Source of the DNA: Triglochin maritima
Lineage: Eukaryota; Streptophyta; Magnoliopsida; Alismatales; Juncaginaceae
Length of the DNA stretch: 64,000 nt
Reading direction: 5' to 3'
NCBI GenBank assembly: GCA_963682175.1
Contig: OY821784.1
Location: forward strand, 38,173,621 to 38,237,620
This document shows, one piece after another, positions 54,969 through 64,000 of the stretch. Position numbers and translations under genes: made by a program. How positions within the stretch are numbered: position 1 is the first letter of the stretch; each line of letters opens with the position of its first letter. Below the pieces are notes generated by a model. That model saw nothing but the letters and a program-made list of their open reading frames with translations. It was not told the DNA's origin and did not search any database.

Positions 54969-55262
54969 TTGTTGGAATGCTATGAACATCTTCCAAGCCG
55001 ACAACTCCACCTTACCTGCATTGGTAATGCTAGCGGTAGCTTGGAAAGCGTACGCTTGCGCCGATGCATTTTTAACATGGGGAAACACTTTTTCGCGCGA
55101 TACAAAGTTGTAGGTTAGGAAAATGTTGTTGCAAGTGTTAATTGCGGGCGATTCGGCAATTTCTTCGGGTGTGTCATAGTCGCTCTGTGGAGCCACAGGG
55201 AGGAGGAGGCAGAGGAGGAGAAGAAGGGCCGCCACGACGGCGATGGGAGGAGAAATGGCCAT
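54969..55262 (-). pseudogene. COBRA-like protein, N-terminal fragment
   Basis: The start at 55262 opens a signal peptide (about residues 5-24, Leu/Ala-rich). A segment follows that resembles the N-terminus of COBRA-like (COBL7/10 type) glycosylphosphatidylinositol-anchored wall proteins: NTCNNIFLTYNF, then ATASITNAG and LSAWKMFIAFQ. COBRA-like proteins act at the plasma membrane and wall in cellulose deposition. Likeness stops after about residue 98. The frame then runs through a GC-rich sequence (to 54903) that looks like the end of a DNA element. No further COBRA-like exons are found in the window. I read it as a truncated gene copy; a first exon with a very distant second exon is possible but less likely. 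Confidence 0.65.
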
Positions 55263-55556
55263 TCAGTAAGTAAGTTTGGTTTGAGGGTTTTAATTTGTTG
55301 GCTTTATTTGTTAAGGAGATGACAAGTAATTAAAAGAAGGTTAGTTAGTTAGTTAGTTAGTTAGTTATAGGGCGGGAACATGTCAACTTTGTTTTGGACC
55401 AGGAATTGGAGGGAAAAATTAACTGTCTCTAATTTTCTTCCAACAAAATGGGTTTTATTTTTTATTTATGTATAAGTTATTTAGGGCAATTTTTATTCTT
55501 CAGTTTTGAGTGTTCTTGAGATTTTACATGGATTCCCACCTAAACAACCATACAAG
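55263..55556. repeat. Spacer with (TTAG)n microsatellite
   Basis: A (TTAG/GTTA) run of about 29 bp lies near 55340-55368. The rest is AT-rich with no gene; part may be the promoter of the COBRA-like fragment. The target duplication catacaag of the next element begins at 55549. Confidence 0.6.
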
Positions 55557-56118
55557 TAGGGCTGACAATTTGGGTCATGACACGAAACCCGAACCTGACA
55601 CTAAATATCACGATTCGGGTCGACACGAATGACACGAATTGTAATTCGGGCTCGACACGAATGACACGAACTGTAATTCGGGTTGAAATATTTCGTGTTT
55701 CGTGTAATTCGGGTTGACACGAATAACACGAATTGCAATTCGAGTCGGGTTCGTGTTTCGTGTAATTCATGTCAAACATGCTAGTTCGTGTTCAGGTTAT
55801 TTCGTGTTCGTGAAAATTTGTGTCAAACATGTCATAATTGGTGTCAAACATGTTATTTCGTGTTCAAGTTAATTCGTGTTTGTAAAAATTCGTTTCAAAC
55901 ATGTCAGTTCGAGTTATTCAGGTTAATTCGTGTTCGTGTCAACACGAACACGAAAAATGGATTTGTGTCAATGTGGATCGTGTTCGGGTTACCAAATTCG
56001 TGTTCGGGTTTAAGATTAGATTTTCGTGTTCGTGTTCGTGTTCATGTCAAGGAAAAACAATTCGTGTCAATTCGTGTTCGTGTCGAACACGACACGAAAC
56101 ACGAATTTGCCCGTCCTA
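55557..56118. mobile_element. hAT-type MITE rich in CACGAA repeats
   Basis: The 562-bp element starts tagggctgacaa and ends ttgcccgtccta: imperfect inverted termini, 9 of 12 matching. An identical 8-bp target duplication, catacaag, is at 55549-55556 and 56119-56126. The interior is built of many short units such as gacacgaat and ttcgtgtt in both orientations and has no transposase. The 8-bp duplication and TAGGG-type ends fit a non-autonomous hAT element. ORFs across it simply translate the repeats. Confidence 0.9.
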
Positions 56119-56363
56119 CATACAAGCCAAAATAAGAACACGTTTTGCTAAGGGAACTACTAAACGTCGCCCCAAAACTACTTAAATCGCCCCTTGAAAT
56201 TACCAAATTGCCCTTAACAATATATTTAATACCCAGATCGTCCCGTGTCTTTAAACAAGGTTTTTGACTCAGTTTTACTAACATTCCTAGTACCAACACC
56301 ACGAAAATGTCTGGCGAAACACCTAGATCAGGCGAAGTAACGGAGACAGATTTTTTTTTTCCG

Positions 56364-56582
56364 ACTCGGGCGTCTGGCTAAGACGCCTGCACCATCGTGG
56401 AGGCGTCTGGCTAAGACGCCTCCACCATGGTTGAGGCGTCTTAGACGCCTCCACGATGGTCCAGGCGTCTTATCCAGACGCCTATACCATGGTCTAAGCG
56501 TCTCACTAAGACGCTTCAACCATGGTGGAGGCGTCTTAGCCAGACGCCTCCACGATGGTACAGACGTCTTAGCCAGACGTCC
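56364..56582. repeat. Palindromic tandem block (agacgcc / ggcgtct units)
   Basis: About seven units of roughly 30 bp, each a near-palindrome such as ggcgtcttagccagacgcc, joined by ccaccatggt or its variants. Units alternate in orientation, so the block can fold in many registers. Confidence 0.8.
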
Positions 56583-57050
56583 CGTTTTTTTTAATTTTTT
56601 TGTCAAATTAAAATTATACGGTGTGTTATCTCAAATTATTTGACGTTTCTTTGCAAGTTTTCGGTGGTAACCGGTCGGATTACAATGAGTTTTTTTGCAA
56701 GTGATGAAGATTCAAAAAAATTCCAGATCCAACATTTTTTAAGTTCCAAAATCCCCCGGTGGTAAAACATCATGACTTACAAATACCACATCGACATGTC
56801 GTTCGGGGGTCTCGCTCCCCGGCGAGCGAGCGGCATTCCACCTCGCCGGTGAGGTGGCGGAGTGGCAAGGGGGCAGCGCCCCCTGGAATTTTTTTGGATT
56901 TTGAAATTGTTGGATCTGGAAATTTTTGAAGTTTCGGTGTACCGAAGGGGTATCGGTCATCCAAATATAGTAATTATTAACTTATTAATTAATTAATTTA
57001 ACAATTATCTAAATTTATAATCAATTATTTTTTTAAAAAAATAATAAAAA

Positions 57051-57279
57051 ATTACGGGCGTCCGACGGAGCCGCCCCCACGTAGGAGGGGGCGTCTGGCT
57101 AAGACGCCTCCCCAATGGGGGAGGCGTCTTACACAGACGCCTGTCCCAAGGGCAGAGCGTCTGGGTAAAACGCCTACCCGATGGGTAAGGCGTCTGGGTA
57201 AAACGCCTCCCCCATGGGGGAGGCGTCTTAGCCAGACGCCCCCTCCTACGTGGGGGCGGCTCCGTCGGACGCCCGTAAT
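57051..57279. repeat. Long hairpin with 63-bp perfect arms
   Basis: 57051-57113 is the exact complement of 57217-57279, separated by 103 bp that holds smaller palindromes of the same agacgcc type. The arms extend further into AT-rich sequence with small indels. Transcription would give a very stable RNA stem. Confidence 0.93.
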
Positions 57280-57540
57280 TTTTTTATTATTTTTTATTAT
57301 TTTTTTATTAAAAATATGTTAGATATTTTACCAGATTCGAGTACACTGGGGCGTTCGTTGGTTCAATACTGACCTCCAAAACATTATTTTTTATGATTAT
57401 AAGAGGAATATGAAGAAAGATGTGTGATAGGAGGGTAAAATGTCGCGTTATAGCAGTAGAAATGAGAGAATGGCAAAATGGTAATTTCAATGGGCGATTT
57501 AAGTAATTTTGGGGCGATGTTTAGCAATTCAGTTTGCTAA

Positions 57541-58500
57541 AGTTATGGTTGAGGAAGAAAAAAAAACCCTTTATGAACTTGTTGTACAAGTTCATATTTG
57601 ACCGATGTAATTTTTGAATTTATAGTTTGGGAAAACGTTGTAATAATTGTGAGGTAGTTTGGGTGTTGACTGCTGCATTCGCAAAGAAGTGGAATGGTTT
57701 TCACTCAAGACAAACATGGACTTGATTTAATTGGAAAAACAATGTTAAAACCGTAATGTTGATGTATTTAACGTCTTTTGACTTGTTGATTTGAAGATTA
57801 TCTAGGGTGGATAATAGTTTACCTCCCTAAATAAAGCTTACTATGGCAATGCTCACTTTTTATTGATTTGGATGGAACATACAAGACTTAGATTCAGAAG
57901 CTTATTCAAACTGACCATAATAGTTAAAAGGAACAACTTGTTACTGACTTCATTATTGAAAGACAAACTACAGTTTATCTTGAATCTTAGCTGACAAAAC
58001 AAGTGGCAAACTATTAGGTGAGAAACATGCAAAAATGTCATAACTTAGGCCCATGATATTTGCTGTTGTTTGAAGTCTTTATTCCATTCTGCAAACTATT
58101 CTTACACGGATTAATCAGAGTCAATGAAGAAGAGTAGAGTTTAGCTTAACTAAAGATGTTAACTGTTTCGTCAAAAGAAAAACAAAAAGGCAACTAACTC
58201 ATCATGGTTTGAGATGTTCTGGCAGCCCTGGATAAAATGTCATGAACTTAACAATCAGAAGTATAATTTACAAAATATTAATGCAAAAAAGACAAGATCA
58301 AATCTTGTATACACCACATTCAAGAACATCAAAATCGTCTGGGTAGAGCTTGTTAGTTGCAGTACTGCATATATGATTCCTCACTTTCTAAACGCTTTGT
58401 AGAGTAAACAGAAACAATAAGATGCAGAAGATTTCTCGACTCTTCTCGTTCTAAGTTCTACTTTAAGGACTAGCAGTCTAGCATAAACATTTTTACAGGC
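57541..58500. other. Downstream region of the DDRGK1-like gene; no gene seen
   Basis: AT-rich, with no terminal repeats or protein likeness found. The part near 58400-58500 is probably the 3' untranslated region of the - strand gene. Confidence 0.5.
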
Positions 58501-61500
58501 TCAGGTAGCAGCAATTCCCTCTGCAATAATGTTTTCGTCAACTAATTGTTGTTTTGGTTCGAGATCTATGAACTGGTTGGACCTGCTTGCTAGATGTGAA
58601 ATGCTGACTCTTCCTTGGCGCTTGATGTAATCTGCAACAGCTTTCATTTCCTCAGGTGATATATAGATGTATTTACCCCGGTCGTCCATGACCCCAGATA
58701 GCCTCCCTGCAAGCCGAATATGAATATAAACACTGGTTAAAAACAGTTGCAATGGGGAGGATACATTGAATATTATAATAGAACATGCATATCTTTCGTA
58801 CATATGTACGTTAAAATACCGTTGGACCTCTACAAATTAATGTATAAAAATTGACCGTAAAATGAGGGCGTACCAGTACTTTCTAGAGATGTTATTCTGT
58901 TGATGCAGTCCTGCATCACAACCAAATAGTTTTAAGTAATAGCATAAAGATAAAAACAATGAGAGAAGTTGATGTACACGAGTAAAATCTTTAATTTCAG
59001 AATTTAAATTTTGGAGTATATTTTGCCTCATTAGAAAATAAAACATGCCACAGCATGTAAATTACAATAAAATTAAAATTCAGCATCGAAGGATTTCTCA
59101 TAAGATGCAAACTAATAAACTGCAAATTTTTCTATTGAAGACGTGTCATGTTTTTGCCAAATGAGAATTACAAATTACAAACAGTAAATATGACACACAA
59201 TGAAAAAGAAGTGTACATTCAGCAGCCAAAGCAGTCAAAACTAGGTAGATCAAATTGAAAAAAGTTTTCAATAACATATAGCTAAACTTTACAGATTTAA
59301 GTTTACTGGTAGAGCTTGTAAGTACCTGCGTGCGCAACTTGAACTCTGCAGCCAGCTCATCTAATGGAACACACTTCTGGACCTACACAGATGAAGACAT
59401 AAATTTAGCAAAAAAACATCATGGAGATATTGATTGATCATATAATAGGAATATGAAATGAAGAATAAAGAGTCAAGCAAAAACAGATGAAATAAAGACA
59501 CTTTCAATGATCACAAATATGCATATTACATACATAAATATACTTAGGATAAAGGATAAACTCAATTTTGTCAATATCACACCACCTCTATATATTCAAT
59601 AAAATCTGCAAGCATTCCCTGGTTGCCATCTTGCAATTCATTTTCTGTTGTACCTTCAGCATCAACAGAAATTTCCCCCTTCCACTTCTCGAACTCCAGC
59701 ATAGCAGCTTCCTCCTCTTTGGCCTTTCTAGCAAGAGCCTCCTCCTCCTAAATAATCAGGCCAATTGGTGAATAATATGTTTGTAGATCTTCATAAATTG
59801 CAGCATCAAGCAAGAATGCTGTAAAAATTCTCAATTGCACTTTGATGTATAAACTAACCAATCGACGCTCTTCTGCTTCACGTTCCGCATCCTTTCTCCT
59901 TCGCATTTCATCGTAATAATCTCGCTTCCCTTCTTTTGATGCACGTGCAGCTTCCTCAGCCTTGCAGAAGACAAATTTCACATCAGACTCATAAAGATTC
60001 GGAGAAGAAATATATATGGACAGGAACCCACCTCACGTTGTGCCTCTTTCTCTTGTCTTTTCCTTTCTTTTTTGGTCAAGTTCTTTTCAGTAGGGTAGTC
60101 ATCTTCATAAGCATCTTCATTATCTTCATCATAGGCATCTATGACACAAATACAAAAATAGAAATAAGCACATTGATGGCTCCTGCAGGGCATCACAAAC
60201 AGTGCAAGTTGTGCTCGATAAATCATTGGTATTAATCAATCCAGTGGCTTATAAAGATGAATCATTAATATTCGATGTATTCTCGGATGGCATCTAAAAT
60301 TCATTTATTCTAAACAAAACATGCTTACTGAAAAAAATGAGCATGTATGTTTGACAAGAACGAAGCACAAACAATATCAATAAAATTGACCAAGCTGGTT
60401 CTCTAGTGAGCAATTCTACATAGTAGCATGATGCACACAATTCTTGTGTAAGGGCATTCAACACCTAAGCATAACTAAAGGCCTTTCTATTTTCTCTATT
60501 GAACCAATTTAATTATTAGCCATTCAGTTGTTCGCAAAGAACTGAATCTTTTAGCAATGATACACTAGTGAAAAGTCTAATTCTATACCGAGTCCCCAAC
60601 ATCACCCAATTTGGAATCATTCTCCACACAACTAGATGACTGTTTGATCTATAACAACAAGAATGATTCCTGCTATCATAATTTTAGAATATTAATTGCT
60701 TGTTATTTAACTCATACCATATATGTTACTTCAACATAATGCATAATTGACTAGCTAGGAATCAAATTTTGAAGTCAAAGTTTAATTCCGAAAAACCTTG
60801 CACCACGGCTGCTGAGGCAGAGGAGCTAGCTACCGCTGAATTGGCTGTAGTTGCTCGTCTCCGCATACGACTTGCAGTAGGCCGGCGACCTGCACTTTCT
60901 CTCTGAGGAATCTGCAGTATCAAACATGGGTTAGTTATTTTTTACCAATTGAAAAAAATAAATGAAGATTATATCAAGTTTTTTTTATCATAGAGATCAT
61001 ATTTAGTTGTAATATCACTTTTAGACACAAAAAGAATGCTTCCGGATGGGTTAACAACATAACTACAAAATTATCCTTCAGTAGCTGTAAAATATCAACT
61101 TTCTCTACAAATGTCTACTCGAGAGCCCAAAAATGAAAATCTAAACACAAAGCAATCCAATAAATCAGCACTACCAACTTCCACCTCCCAAGGCACCTCA
61201 ACCTCCATCAAAGAGTAGTTCAAACAAATTATTCAATTATCTGTAATAGATTCATTGATGATACTTACTGAATGCGCTTTGATTTCAATTTCAATAGCAT
61301 CATTTGGCAATCCAAAACTCCATGATCCCAAATATGAAGCTACTAAACGTCTAAACCAATGCAAATTTACGAACCCTATGGAACTCCAGGTTACAAAGAC
61401 ATTATATTTCAAGGTTGAACCTAAAAATAATCTTAGAACAAATTAACCAAATATACTCCAATCAAAAGCAAAAAAGAAGAAGAAGAAAAAGACATGTAAT

Positions 61501-61964
61501 CAAATCTAAAAATCTCTGCATTCATACCACATGAACATCTACTCCATCTTCCAATCCCTAATTTTCTTCTAAAAACCCCATTTTTTCCTCAAAAACACTT
61601 TTTTCCTCTTTAAACTCAAAAGTCAACCATACGATCGCACCAATTCCAAACACTCAACTCCAACCATCTTCCGATCCGTCTTTCTTCTCAAGAAACCCTA
61701 AAAAAACCTTTTTTCCCTCCAAAATCCCATTTTTTCCCTCAAAGAAACCACCTTTTCGCCTCGAAACCTAAGTTCAATAGGATTACGATCGCAACAAATA
61801 CTCGGGGGATGGAAAAAGTTTACCAATGGTTGGGTTTCGCGTTCTAGGGTTTGTGGCTGTTCTGGAGAAATCCGACGGTTTCTTTGCCTCCACCAGAGGA
61901 GTGGGAAGAAGGCGAGGAGGAGGAGAGCCGTCACAGCCAACGCCACCATCTGCTCCATGTCCAT
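58501..61964 (-). CDS. DDRGK1: DDRGK domain-containing protein 1 (UFBP1-like, UFMylation adaptor)
   Basis: Membrane-anchored partner of the UFL1 ligase in UFM1 conjugation at the endoplasmic reticulum, acting in ribosome quality control and ER-phagy in known relatives. Coding exons on the - strand: 61964-61824, 60911-60797, 60138-60032, 59960-59859, 59747-59586, 59382-59326, 58910-58874, 58706-58501. All introns are GT-AG with matching phases; total 927 nt, 308 residues, the normal plant length. Residues about 5-25 form a single N-terminal membrane segment (MVALAVTALLLLAFFPLLWW). An Arg/Ala/Ser-rich stretch, an acidic DEDNEDAYEDD patch and a long charged coiled coil (about 100-185) follow. 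The C-terminal winged-helix domain holds the name motif DDRGK at 248-252, then YIYISPEEM. No disabling change is seen. The start Met at 61964 has another Met two codons on. Confidence 0.95.
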
Positions 61965-62507
61965 CTCTCTCGATCGATTCGATCGAAGAAGAAGAAGAAG
62001 AAGAAGATGAGGGATTTTGGCTTTTGAGTTTGATCCAGAGAAATTGAATATTTGCTTTTAGGTACATTGAGTTGTGTGGAGATTACAAGTAGCCAAATAG
62101 GAGTAAAAGTTTGTGTCTAAAATCCACTGATCCGACCACCTTTGTATCCTGAAATATAGAATTTTATCCGAGAAAAACAACCTGCAATATGTATGCATTT
62201 ATGTAGTTGGATCACAATATTTCATGCACATTCGATCCAAATTCGTTGAATATCTATATGAATATTCATTTCTCACATTCACCAATAATATGCATATGAG
62301 TATGTGTTCGTGCTCAAATTTTTATACGAATATGGATATTGCTATATCAGCTCCGCTTTCACTCCTAACAACAAGTATAAAGATGGTGGTTGGGTTAGTT
62401 TTATAGCCCTGCTTTGGGATTAGTGAGGATTGAGAATTGGATCTTAGAATTGTGAGTTCCTTATTGAGGTTTGATAAAATAAGTATAATGCTTTCAGAAG
62501 AAAATAG
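61965..62507 (-). promoter_or_regulatory. Upstream region of the DDRGK1-like gene
   Basis: Contains a (GAA)n/(TTC)n run of about 20 bp at 61987-62006 just upstream of the start codon, within the probable 5' untranslated region. No convincing TATA box is seen. The ORF at 61826-62047 on the + strand is a shadow of exon 1. Confidence 0.5.
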
Positions 62508-63330
62508 TGTTGGTTTTTTTGTCTTAATCTATGTTTTGATGATTTAATCAACCTAATCTTAATTGTGATCGTGTAGAGTAGCACACATGTTACATTGCAT
62601 ATATATTGTTTTGTGTTAACCTCTACAGGTAATGAAGACTTAAGGAAGAAATGAAATCAAGTCAAGACATGTAATCAAGCTTATTTGAAGACATGTATTT
62701 TGTATTTCTTTGAGTCTTAGGAACTTTGTGTAATTGAGCATACTTGAACTAAAAACTACTCAAACACACACTAGCTTCCTATAGAAGTCACACACGAAAA
62801 TTCACATAATTTGGATTTCAATAGATCACCCAAACTTAGACCAGAAAACACTAAACTTGAACCCAAACTGTCTGCCCACATTCGATCGGCCGAAACAAAC
62901 TGTTCGGTCGACCGAGTGATCAATTATTCTGTTAGTGCTTTAACTGCCTAAGTTCGGTCGACCGTTCAGACCTTTTCGGTCGACCGAGTCCCAAGTATTT
63001 TCCGACCGTTTGTTTTTTCGTATATACCCAACGGTCGTATTCGTATTAACCAAAAATACCCCAAATACATTTCTTGTATTGGTCGACCGAGGACCTTGTT
63101 CGGTTGACCGAATATCTGTCTCTTAACAAACCTGAATCTCTTGCTGGAATTCGGTCGACCAAATAGAACATTGTTTGTCAACCCCTTAGAGCCTGTTGTG
63201 AATCGGTCGACCGAACCCTTTGCAGTGTTCGACCGATCACTTAAGTGTACCTGAGTCTTAGCGTTGGGCGGTCGACCGTCCTTAATCGGTTTACTTTGGG
63301 GATAGAATTCTGAGCGAACAATGTCATACA
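62508..63330 (+). mobile_element. Probable copia LTR fragment
   Basis: The segment starts tgttgg and reads like the 5' edge of a copia LTR (tgttttgatgatttaatcaa). It contains CGGTCGACCG-type palindromes from 62883. A TATA-like tatatacc is near 63021. I found no primer site, no coding domain and no clear right end or target duplication, so the boundaries are only approximate. Confidence 0.5.
62883..63278 (+). repeat. Array of CGGTCGACCG-type palindromes, second locus
   Basis: Sites start at 62883 (variant), 62905, 62955, 62977, 63080, 63101, 63152, about 63175 (weak), 63204, 63226 and 63269. Intervals are 22, 50, 22, 103, 21, 51, 23, 29, 22 and 43 bp. Perfect 10-mers occur at 62905, 62955, 62977, 63204 and 63269. 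Confidence 0.85.
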
Positions 63331-63837
63331 ATATATCATACGGTCTTTAACAATGTCATATGTGTTTATGTTATACAATTTGAAAAATATATCTACTCGT
63401 TATCAACAAAACTCCAGAGCGCTAACACTAATCATTATGGATTAGTGTCGAGATTGAGTCGTAGACAAGCAAACCTTATTTCATAAATACCATATAAAAT
63501 ATGGAAATGTCAAGCGTTGTTTTAGTCCTACTTACGTGCGCCCATAATTGTTTAAGATACCACTCACTCATCTTTTTTAAAAAAATGTGTGCAATTAAGC
63601 AATCAATCTAACTTTCCCAAATGACAAAAGAACATGATCGAGATTACCAAACAAATCAAATGGAGGTGAAATAGGCCAACAAAGTTTGACTACACTAAGT
63701 GTGTCTCAAACTCTTATTTTTCTTCACCAGAGTCTCCAAAATAACAAATATTTCCTCTGAACATACCATTTCTCTATACATAACATGACATACTAACAAC
63801 CACCCAAATAAGTTTCTAAACACTTTCAATTTGAAGT
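63331..63837. other. AT-rich DNA, no gene seen
   Basis: No protein likeness, no repeat ends. It could include the rest of the LTR fragment or the 3' region of a gene on the - strand. Confidence 0.4.
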
Positions 63838-63990
63838 TGTTCACATCATCCTTGAAAATGGTATCGAGACCCTCAACATTGGATCGTCGAAAAAACCGAA
63901 AACGATGTGGGAGAGGAGTTCTTGAGTTTCTTCTTCTTCTTCTTTACCTTCTTTGCTGATTTCGGTTTCTCGGATATCAATTGAGGCTCT
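63838..63990 (-). CDS. Possible terminal exon of an unrecognised gene (window edge)
   Basis: On the - strand an AG acceptor (tctttacag) near 63990 is followed by an open frame with an acidic stretch (SKEGKEEEEETQELL) and then a hydrophobic, folded-looking segment (SHIVFGFFDDPML), ending in tga at about 63846. I do not recognise it, and the upstream part lies outside the window. An overlapping Lys-rich frame is also open, so the choice of frame is uncertain. Confidence 0.25.
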
Positions 63991-64000
63991 GTAAAGAATA

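Larger units (their letters stand above)
56152..57532. mobile_element. Mutator-like non-autonomous element of nested inverted repeats
   Basis: Long inverted termini: about 65 bp at the left (56152 on: ctaaacgtcgccccaaaac and on through acttaaatcgcc) match the complement of the right end (to 57532) with scattered changes. The flanking direct repeat tttgctaa is at 56144-56151 and 57533-57540; the ninth base differs (g/a), so a 9-bp Mutator-type duplication with one change is possible. No transposase is encoded. The interior holds two blocks of alternating ggcgtct...agacgcc palindromes and a further inverted repeat around 56707-56735 and 56881-56932. Confidence 0.75.

Noticed and set aside
55540..56302. 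ORFs with repeated CF/VRV-type motifs
   Set aside because: They are translations of the short CACGAA/TTCGTG repeats of the MITE.
56328..56643. ORFs rich in Arg/Leu repeats
   Set aside because: Translations of the agacgcc palindrome block; not a repeat protein gene.
62508..63400. Complete copia element or complete solo LTR
   Set aside because: The 5' edge is plausible, but no primer site, coding domain, CA end or target duplication was found.

Overview
This is a stretch of nuclear DNA from a flowering plant, most likely a eudicot. The evidence is intron-containing genes of plant type, LTR retrotransposons whose primer sites match plant tRNA-Asp and initiator tRNA-Met, and hAT and Mutator-like DNA elements. 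I cannot name the species. Two complete host genes are visible. One is an 11-exon TBC-domain Rab GTPase-activating protein on the + strand (28072-32668). The other is an 8-exon DDRGK1/UFBP1-like gene on the - strand (58501-61964). A COBRA-like gene fragment (54969-55262, -) and a Myb/SANT-like pseudogene (40127-40854 continuing at 54438-54540) are broken remains. Most of the rest is transposons, often nested.

Layout. 1-1868: AT-rich intergenic DNA. 1877-6413: a hAT element with 11-bp inverted termini and a perfect 8-bp target duplication. Its transposase has three in-frame stops and a reverse-oriented solo LTR inserted in it (3205-4396). 7100-8240: degraded retroelement DNA with a minisatellite and a spaced array of palindromes. 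8246-27416: an Athila-type Ty3/gypsy complex, in the order solo LTR, 3' flank copy 1, truncated internal domain, LTR, complete internal domain, LTR, 3' flank copy 2. 27417-32668: promoter and body of the TBC gene. 33472-39217: a Tork/TNT1-like Ty1/copia element. 39840-55262: the Myb-like pseudogene, split by a tandem array of two gag-protease-only Athila-like elements sharing their middle LTR (40855-54437), then the COBRA-like fragment. 55557-56118: a hAT-type MITE. 56152-57532: a Mutator-like element made of nested inverted repeats. 58501-61964: the DDRGK1-like gene. 62508-63330: a probable copia LTR fragment.

The signal that ordinary annotation does not explain is a set of short palindromes at near-constant spacing inside LTRs. 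The copia LTRs carry 11-12 copies of a 10-bp palindrome (CGGTCGACCG) spaced 22 and 51 bp apart in alternation. Two otherwise degraded loci at 7742-7972 and 62883-63278 keep similar spacings. Nearly all intervals lie near whole multiples of the DNA helical turn. Both Athila families independently carry a pair of GCGGCG-NNNN-CGCCGC dyads exactly 32 bp apart, in each LTR and again just downstream of each primer-binding site (ten pairs seen). The function is unknown; protein binding on one DNA face, or RNA hairpins in the leader, are hypotheses.

The two Athila complexes also record recent recombination. Both are LTR-sharing tandem structures with matching 5-bp target duplications at their outer ends. 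The first also shows a 4-bp microhomology junction that duplicated the 3' flank.
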